Part shown: one piece after another, positions 1 to 9,000 of the stretch
How the letters are laid out: the number at the start of each line of letters is the position of its first letter
Numbering within the stretch: position 1 is the first letter of the stretch
Source: Pedobacter metabolipauper
GTDB lineage: Bacteria; Bacteroidota; Bacteroidia; Sphingobacteriales; Sphingobacteriaceae
NCBI RefSeq assembly: GCF_004362715.1
Contig: NZ_SNYC01000004.1
Span: 1,054,001-1,118,000, forward strand
Length of the DNA stretch: 64,000 nucleotides
Reading direction: 5' to 3'
Program-made: the position numbers and the translations under genes
The notes under the pieces: model-generated
Databases searched by the model: none
What the model was told of the DNA's origin: nothing
What the model saw: the letters and a program-made list of their open reading frames with translations, nothing else

Positions 1-3000
1 GTCGGTAAGTGCACCAGTTACCGGTGTAACCTACAATTGGTATTCAGTAGCTACAGGCGGAACCATACTAGGCACTGGAAATAGTTTTACTACGGGTGCT
101 TTAACTGCTGCCACTACTTTTTATGTGGAAGCAGTTACAGGTACATGTGTCAATGCAACCCGAACAGCGGTTGTTGTTCCGGTTAATCCGCTGCCTGCAC
201 TGGCGGTAGTTACTACAAATAATGAAACCATAAGTTCCGGCCAGACGGCAACACTTCGCGCAACAGCCGGTACCGGCGATGTGGTACAATGGTTTGCTGC
301 AGCTACAGGCGGAAGCCCGATCTTTGTGGGCAACAATTTTACCACGCCTCCTTTATCTGCCACTACAACTTATTATGCCGGGACGTTAAGTGCTGCTGGT
401 TGTACCAGTGCCACCAGGGTACCAGTGGTTGTAACTGTAGTAAATGGTCCGGTAAATCCGAACTGTAATGCTGCTGTAAGTCAGCAAACGGGGATTGACG
501 GCATTTGCTTATTGTGCGGAATTACCGGAGCTGGTAATTCTACAGATTCCAATCCGGCTACATTTACAGCGATTAACCTCGCTGTTGGAGTAGGGGCAAC
601 CGGTTATCAGCGTCTTATCTTTGCGAATCCTGGTTCATCTACAGATAGTATTCGTCTGGATCTTGAAACGCCGACTGGCCTTGCAGACCTGAGTGTGCTT
701 TCAGGAGTTACGGTTCGGATCATGAACGGAACAACAGTGGTTAGCACGTATCCGCTAAACTCACCGCTTTTAGATCTGCAGCTGTTAACCGGCAACCGAT
801 TTGTTGCAACGGTACCTGCGGGGGGTGTTTATGATCGCGTAGAGATCCGGTTTGGTGCGTTGGTTTCTGCTTTAAGCAGTTTAAATATTTACGGTGCGGA
901 GATCATCTATCCAAATCCAACGGTTGCTGCAACCGGACTGGAGATCTGCTCAGGCGGTACCACTACATTAAGTGCCACAGCCAATGGCGGTACTACCTTA
1001 AAGTGGTTCTCATTACCCGCTGGTGGTACAGAAGTTGGATCTGGAGAAACATTTACCACACCTGCCTTAACAGCTACCACAACCTATTACATTGAAGTAA
1101 GTAAAGGCGGCTGTGCAAACGTGCAGCGCATACCGGTTACCGTTACTGTAAACCCGGCCATTGTATTTACAGCTGCCCCGTTAAGTAATGCGACTGTTGC
1201 TGCCGCTTATTCTAAACAAATTACTCCTGCCACTGGCGGAACCCCTGCATTTACCTATACCCTGGCCCCGGGCAGTGTACTTCCAGCCGGATTAACATTA
1301 TCCGGGTCTGGCAGCATCGGTGGTACTCCTGCCGTTGCCGGCAATTTTTCATTTTCAATTTTAGCTACAGACAGTAAAGGCTGTGTGGCTACTGCAAATT
1401 ATACTTTAAACGTAACGCCTGCATTATCACTTCCAGCTGCTGCGCTTCCAATCGGTATTGTAAATACCAGTTATACCGTTCAAACGTTACCTGCAGCGAC
1501 CGGTGGAACAACACCATTTACGTATGCCGTAAATCAATCTAGCCTCCCTCCGGGATTGACCTTTAACGATACCAACCGTCAGATTTCCGGAACACCAAGT
1601 CAGTCTGGCACCTATACGATTCCACTTACTGCTACTGATGCAAATGGCTACAGTATTTCCAGGGATTATACACTCGTTGTAAGAGATCCATTGGTATTGC
1701 CTGGTGCTGTTTTAGCAACAGGTATCCTGAACCAGGTATATACCACACAAACCATTCCGGCGGCAACTGGTGGCAGTGGTCCTTATACGTATAGTGCTAC
1801 CGGACTTCAAATGGGGTTAACCTTTAATCCTTTAACCCGCCAAATTGCAGGTACACCAACTGTTTTAGGGGCAAATACTTTTGCCGTAAAAGTTGTCGAT
1901 GCTGATGGCACTACGGTTACCACAAATTATACGATCAATGTAATTGATCCGTTAATGCTGGCGCCAAAAGTTCTGGCTGATGGTACTGCAGGTACACCTT
2001 ATGTTACTCAGACCATTCCTGCCGCAACCGGCGGCACTCCGCCTTATAGCTACGTAGCAAGTAACCTGCCTGCCGGGTTATCTTTTAATGACACCAATAA
2101 CCAAATTACCGGTACACCAACACAATCCGGAACATTTAATATCAATGTGGTGGTAACCGATGCAAGCAATGCTACGGCCAGCCAAACGTATATACTTAAG
2201 ATAAATGGTGTTTTATCATTGCCATCTGCTGTATTGGCGGATGGATTGGTTGGCTCTGTTTATACCACTCAGACGTTACCAGCGGTAACTGGCGGAACTT
2301 CGCCTTATACCTATTCCGTAACTGGTCTTCCTCCGGGAATAAATTTTAATACTTCAACCCGACAGCTTTCAGGTACACCAACAACCGGTGGTACCTATAC
2401 TATAAAATTAACGGCTACAGATGCTTCCTCTTTATCCACAAGTACAGATTATACACTTGTTGTAAATGTTGGCGCGCCAATGGTTGCTTCTGCTACCATA
2501 TGCAGCGGATCTGCAACAACACTGAGTGTTTCTAATGTGATACCAGGTGTGGTTTATACCTGGTACCCATCAACAGGAACCACGCCTGTCTTTACCGGAG
2601 CAAGTTATACCACTCCGGCATTAACAGCAAATACCACCTATTATGTAGAAGCTTCGTCCGGAACAGCTGTAAGCAGCCGTACCACTGTAAACGTAACCAT
2701 TAACCCGATGCCAGCCCAGGCAACGGTCATTACAAATAATGAAATTATAAGTTCGGGACAATCAGCAACCCTTCAGGCTAGTGCCGAAGCAGGAAGCACC
2801 ATTAAATGGTATGAAACTGCTTCAGGAGGTACTGCTGTGTTTACCGGGGCCAGCTTTACTACGCCTGTCTTAACAGCTACCAAAACCTATTATGTAGAAA
2901 CAGAAAATGCTTCTGGCTGCGTGAGTGCGTCAAGAGTTCCTGTTACGGTAACCGTAACCAACAATCCGGTAAATCCAAATTGTAATGCTGCGGTAAGTCA

Positions 3001-6000
3001 GCAGACTGGAATTGACGGCATTTGCCTGTTGTGTAATGTTCAGGGAGCAGGTAATTCAACAGATGCAGATCTAAACAATTTTACAGCGATTAATCTTTCT
3101 GTAGGCGTTGGGGCAACAGGTTACCAGCGTTTGATCTTTGCCAATGCAGGATTAGCAACAGACAGCATCCGGTTAGATCTTGAAACTCCAACCGGCCTTG
3201 CAGACCTAGGAATACTTTCGGGTATCACCGTTAGGGTAATGAATGGCAATACAGTAGTAAGCACTTATGCCCTTAATTCATCATTGATAGATCTTCAGCT
3301 GCTTAGTGGCAGAAGATTTAGGGCCACTGTTGCTGCCGGCGGTGCATATGACCGTGTTGAAGTTCGTTTTGGCGCAGTCGTCGCGGCACTTAGCTCATTA
3401 AATATTTATGGCGCAACGGTTATTTATCCAAATCCAACTGTTGCTGCAAGCGGACAACAAATTTGTTCTGGCAGCAGTACTACCTTAAGTGCTGCAGCAA
3501 ATGGAGGTACCACTCTTAAATGGTTTGCTTCTCCAACAAGTACTACGGTACTGGCTAGCGGAGAGACATTCAATACACCGGTATTGACCACTACCACAAC
3601 CTATTATATTGAAGTAAGCAAAGGTACTTGTGCCAATGCAGACCGTGTTCCGGTTACTGTAACCGTTACCACGATCCCTTCAGCACCGGTAGCTGCAACT
3701 GTAGCTCCAATCTGTTCTGGTTCAACAGCCGTTCTTTCTGTTAATACACCGGTAACCGATTTAGTTTACAGCTGGTACTCAACAGCTACAGGCGGAACAG
3801 CCTTAGCTACAGGAACCAGTTTTTCTACACCTGCACTTACAGCCTCTACAACTTATTATGTAGAAGCGGCTTCGGGAACTTGTGTGAGTACAAGCCGTAC
3901 TGCTGTTCAGGTAACGGTTAGCCCTGTACCTGACCAGGCGGTGGTAACTACAAATAATGAAACCATCAGCTCCGGACAAACGGCAACCTTAATGGCTACT
4001 GCAACTGCCGGCAATACCATCAACTGGTATGCAGCACCTGCTGGCGGCAGTATACTGGCAACCGGTCCATCATTTACAACGGCTGCATTAACTGCTACTA
4101 CAACGTATTATGTAGAAACCGTAAATGCATCCGGATGTGTTAGTTCAGCAAGAGTGCCGGTAACCGTTACCGTAATTGGCGGTACCCCAAATCCAAATTG
4201 TAATGCTGCCAATAGCCAGCAAAGCGGAATTGACGGGATTTGTTTATTGTGTTCTGTACAGAATCCAGGATCTTCGGTTGACAATAACTTTACCAACTTT
4301 ACCACACTTTCATTACCTGTAGGTATTGGCGGATCTGTTTATCAAAGATTGATCTTCCCTGGTGCTGGTGTGGGTACAGACAGCATCCGTTTAAATCTGG
4401 AAACCCCTGGAGGTTTGGCTGATGTAACCCTTCTTGGTGGAATCCAGGTACGGATAATGAACGGAAGCTCGATAGTGGCTACCTATACGCTTGGAAATTC
4501 ATTACTAAACTTAAGTTTACTTAGCGGAAACCGCTTTATAGCTACTTTACCTGCTACCGGAGCATACGACAGGGTAGAGGTACGGGCAAACGGACTTGCT
4601 TCCGTACTCGTTAACCTTCGTGTTTATGGTGCAGAAGTTATTTATCCAAATCCAACGGTATCTGCCAATGGCCAGGTTATCTGTTCAGGAAATGCAACGA
4701 TGCTTTCTGCAGCAGCCAATGGCGGAACCACATTAAGATGGTATAGTGCTGCAACCGGCGGAACATTATTGTTTACCGGTGAGAACTTTACCACACCAGT
4801 TCTAACCGCAACTACAACCTACTATATTGAAGTAAGTAAAGGAAGCTGTGCCAATGTACAGCGCGTTCCGGTTACCGTTACGGTAACTACAGCGCCAGCC
4901 GCACCAGTTGTTGCAGCTGTACCTCCGGTTTGTTCTGGTTCTGCTGCCGTAATTTCTGTAACAGCTCCTGTTACCGGAACAGACTACAACTGGTATACTA
5001 CAGCTACAGGCGGCACACCAGTATTTACCGGTGCAGTATTTACCACGCCGGCCTTAACAACCAATACTATTTATTATGTAGAAGCGGCAAATGGAAGCTG
5101 CATCAGTACAACACGTACTGCGGTGCCGGTTGGTGTTAACCCGCTTCCGGTATTGCCTCAGGTGCAGGCTTCGGCTTCAACCGTTAACCCGGGCCAGACC
5201 GTAATACTTACGGCTACTTCTACAGAAAGTAATATTACATTTAACTGGTATACTTCATCAGCTTCTACAACTCCTGTATTCACCGGTGCAACGTATGTAA
5301 CTCCTCCGCTTACCGTTACCACCACTTATTATATAGAAGCGGTATCAAATACAACAGGCTGCGCGGCTTCAAACCGCGTACAGGTAACGATCACTGTAGA
5401 CGGAAATGGAAGCCCGAGCCCGGTTCCGTGTGAAGCACCAACCACCCAGGCCAATGGCGTTACCGGAGTAGCCCTGCTTGCAGGCGTATTTAACGCTCAG
5501 CTTGCTATTGATAACGATACACGTACGGCATCCTCTTTAGTTATGCCGGTTGGATTGCTTGGCGCATCTGTGTACCAGCGCTTAGGCTTTTCAGCCCAGT
5601 CTAATGTGGGTGATACCGTAAGGGTACTGTTAAGTGCCCCGGGGAAATTACTTTCATTGGGACTTTTGTCAAACATCCAGGTAAGTACCTATGTAAACAA
5701 CACCAGTAATAATGATGGCGTTAGCCTGAACAATATGCTGGTTAACCTGGAATTACTAAGCAACAATACTCAGGCCCTGGTTACGTTCGTACCAACGCAG
5801 CCTTTCAATCAAATAGAGATCCGGTTAAATTCAGGTGTTGCAAATGCATTAAGCACTGTTGATGTTAACTATGCCCAGCGCGTAGTTGTTGCACCTCAGG
5901 TAACATCGGCCAACGTTTCCGTTTGCGAAACGCAGCAGGCCGTTTTAACGGTTCTGAATCCAAATCCCGGAATTACGTACAAATGGTACGATGCGGCAGG

Positions 6001-9000
6001 AACTTACCAGGCAGGACAAGACGGTACCACTTTTACCACTCCGGCACTTACTGCAGGTACCCGTTATTTTGTAGAAGCAAATACCGCATCGGGCTGTACC
6101 AGTTACCGTACTGCAGTTAATGTTACGGTTACTCCAACACCACAAACTCCGGTATTGGTTTCACCTACTATAAATACCTGTGCAAATTCAGATGTAATTA
6201 TCCAGATCAGCAATCCGCTCATTGGGATCACTTACAAGTGGTACAATGCAGCAGGTGTTTACCAGGCCGGACAAGATGGCATTGCATTTACGGTAACCAA
6301 TGTTACCGGTCCGGTAACCTATCGTGTTGAAGCTGTAAATTCATGCGGTATTGCTTCTGCAAGGGCTACGGCTACTGTTAATGTGGGTACGATAGATCTT
6401 CCGGTAGTAACACCGGCAGCGGTTACCATCAGGTCTGGCTCACCGGCAGTGCTTACCGCAACGTCAAGCAGTGCCAATGCCGTGTTTAACTGGTATGCTA
6501 CTGCAAGTTCACCAACCATTCTGTTTACAGGGGCAAGGTATCAAACTGATCCATTGATCAATACCGGCAGCACGCCAGCAATGGTTACTTATTATGTGGA
6601 AGCCGTGGTTCCTGGCGGATGTCCTGCTTCAGGCCGCGCTTCTGTTGTGGTTACGGTAATCCCTGATGGCACAAGTACTGATGTACCATGCGAAGCTGCA
6701 TCGGTTCAGGTTAGGGGTGGTGTTGATGGTGCAGGTATCCTTAGCGGACTGTTTAATCCACAGCTGGCTGTGGATAACAATTCAGAAAGTGCATCTTCTT
6801 TCGTGATGCCTGTTGGCTTACTTGGTGCATCCGTTCACCAGCTTGTTGGCTTTGACGGCCTTTCTACCATTGGAGATACTGTTCGTGTGCGCATCAGCTC
6901 ACCTGGTAAATTACTTTCTTTAGGTGTTTTCCCTTCTATAGAATTAACAACTTATAAAGGCCTGGTTAGCAACAACGATATGATCGTTGCCAGCAACCCG
7001 GGTATCACACTCGAATTAATGAGTGATAACAGCAGTGCGATATTAACGTTCGTGCCTCAGCAGCAATTTGATGGGGTCGAGTTACGCTTAAGATCCGGTG
7101 TTGCTTCTGTTTTAACTACGCTTGATTTTAACTATGCACAGCGTATTCTTGTGGCACCATCTGTACTGAGTGCAAATGCCACAGCCTGCGTGGGTACTTC
7201 AACCACATTAACGGTTAGAAATCCGGTTGCCGGTTTTGTTTATAAATGGTACCTGGGCGGTACTTATTTAGCCGGTCAGGATGGTACGAGCATTCAAACA
7301 AGTGCATCATTAACGCCAAATACCTACGATTACTTTGTATCAGCAAACCGTTTGATTGCGGCTACCGGCAGCTATTGTGAAAGTGCTAAAACTAAAGTAA
7401 CTGTAACCATACTTGCTGCACCAGATGCACCGGTTCCGACTGCTGCAAACATAACTACCTGTCCAAATACACCAGTTACCTTAAGTGTAACCCCGGTTAC
7501 CGGAATTTCATTTAACTGGTACAGTGCAGCTACAGGCGGAATGCTTCTGGCATCAAATACAGCAACTTATACTACTCCTGCCAATCTTACTGCAGGAATC
7601 TATGAATATTATGTAGCGGCTGTAAATGGCAATTCATGCGGAAGCACTGCTGCCCGTACCAAAATAACGGTCACTGTAAATCCTACAGCGTCTGTCTCAG
7701 ACATTAATATAACGAATGCCACGCTATCCTTATGTACGGGTTCTGTAGCTAATTTAACTGCAACGCTGACTTCAACGTCAACGATCACAGCGCCTGTATT
7801 TACCTGGTATAGTGATGCCGCCCTAACTAATGCGGTATTCCAGGGTGCAAACTATCAACCAACCGTTCTTGCTACCACTACGTATTATGTAACGGTAAGG
7901 GGCGCGAACAGGTGTGAAAATATCGCTGCCGATGCCAAAGCTGTAGTTGTTGTGGTCAATCCACCTGCAACAGCAGCTGATCTAAGTGTGAGCGGTGCTG
8001 ATATGGCCTATTGTATTGGTACCAAGGCTGAATTGACAGCAATGAGTACTACCGTTCTTAGTCCGGTATTTAGCTGGTACAGAAATGCGGCCTTAACCGA
8101 TAAAGCATTTGAAGGTCCGGTGTTCTTAACACCGATGCTTACCGGGCCAGTTACCTATTATGTGACTGTTAAAGGAAGTAATAAATGCGAGAACCTGGCA
8201 GGCAATGCAGAAGTGGTTACGATTACTGTAAATCCACCTGCACTGGCATCAGATATCAGCATCATTGGCGGTGGCTCACCGGTATGTATTGGCGCTACTG
8301 TTGCCTTAACGGCAACAACCACTACGGTAATCAATCCGGTATTTACCTGGTACAGTGATGCGGCATTAACAAACCGTGTATCGCTGGTGGCAGGTTTTAC
8401 CACTCCGCCTTTAACAGGCCCTACTACCTACTATGTAACCGTAAGCGGTGCCAACAAATGTGAAAATACACCGGCAACCGCCAGATCAATAACCATCAAT
8501 GTTAATCCCCCAGCCATTGCTGCCGATATCAACGTAAATGGTGCAGGATCATTCTGTACCGGTGCGCAGGCTTTGTTAACGGCCAGCAGTGCTACCGTTA
8601 CCAATCCAGTATTTACCTGGTACAGCGATGCGGCATTGCTTCAGGTTGTGTATGTGGGGGCTGCATTCAATACAGATCCGCTTACTGCAACCACTACGTA
8701 TTACGTTACGGTTAGGGGTGCCAATAAATGTGAAAATACCCCATCAACCGCAAAGGCTGTTACTGTAGTTGTTAATCCACCTGCACTGGCCTCAGATATC
8801 AATGTAACTGGTGCAGAAGCACCATTCTGTGCCGGCACTGCTGCAAGATTGATGGCTACCAGCACATTGCCAAGCCCGGTGTTTACCTGGTACACTGATG
8901 CTGCACTGACAAATCCAGTCTTTACAGGTCCTGTATTTAATACCGCGGTACTTACTGCTACAACCATCTATTATGTGACGGTGAGAAGTTCTGACAGGTG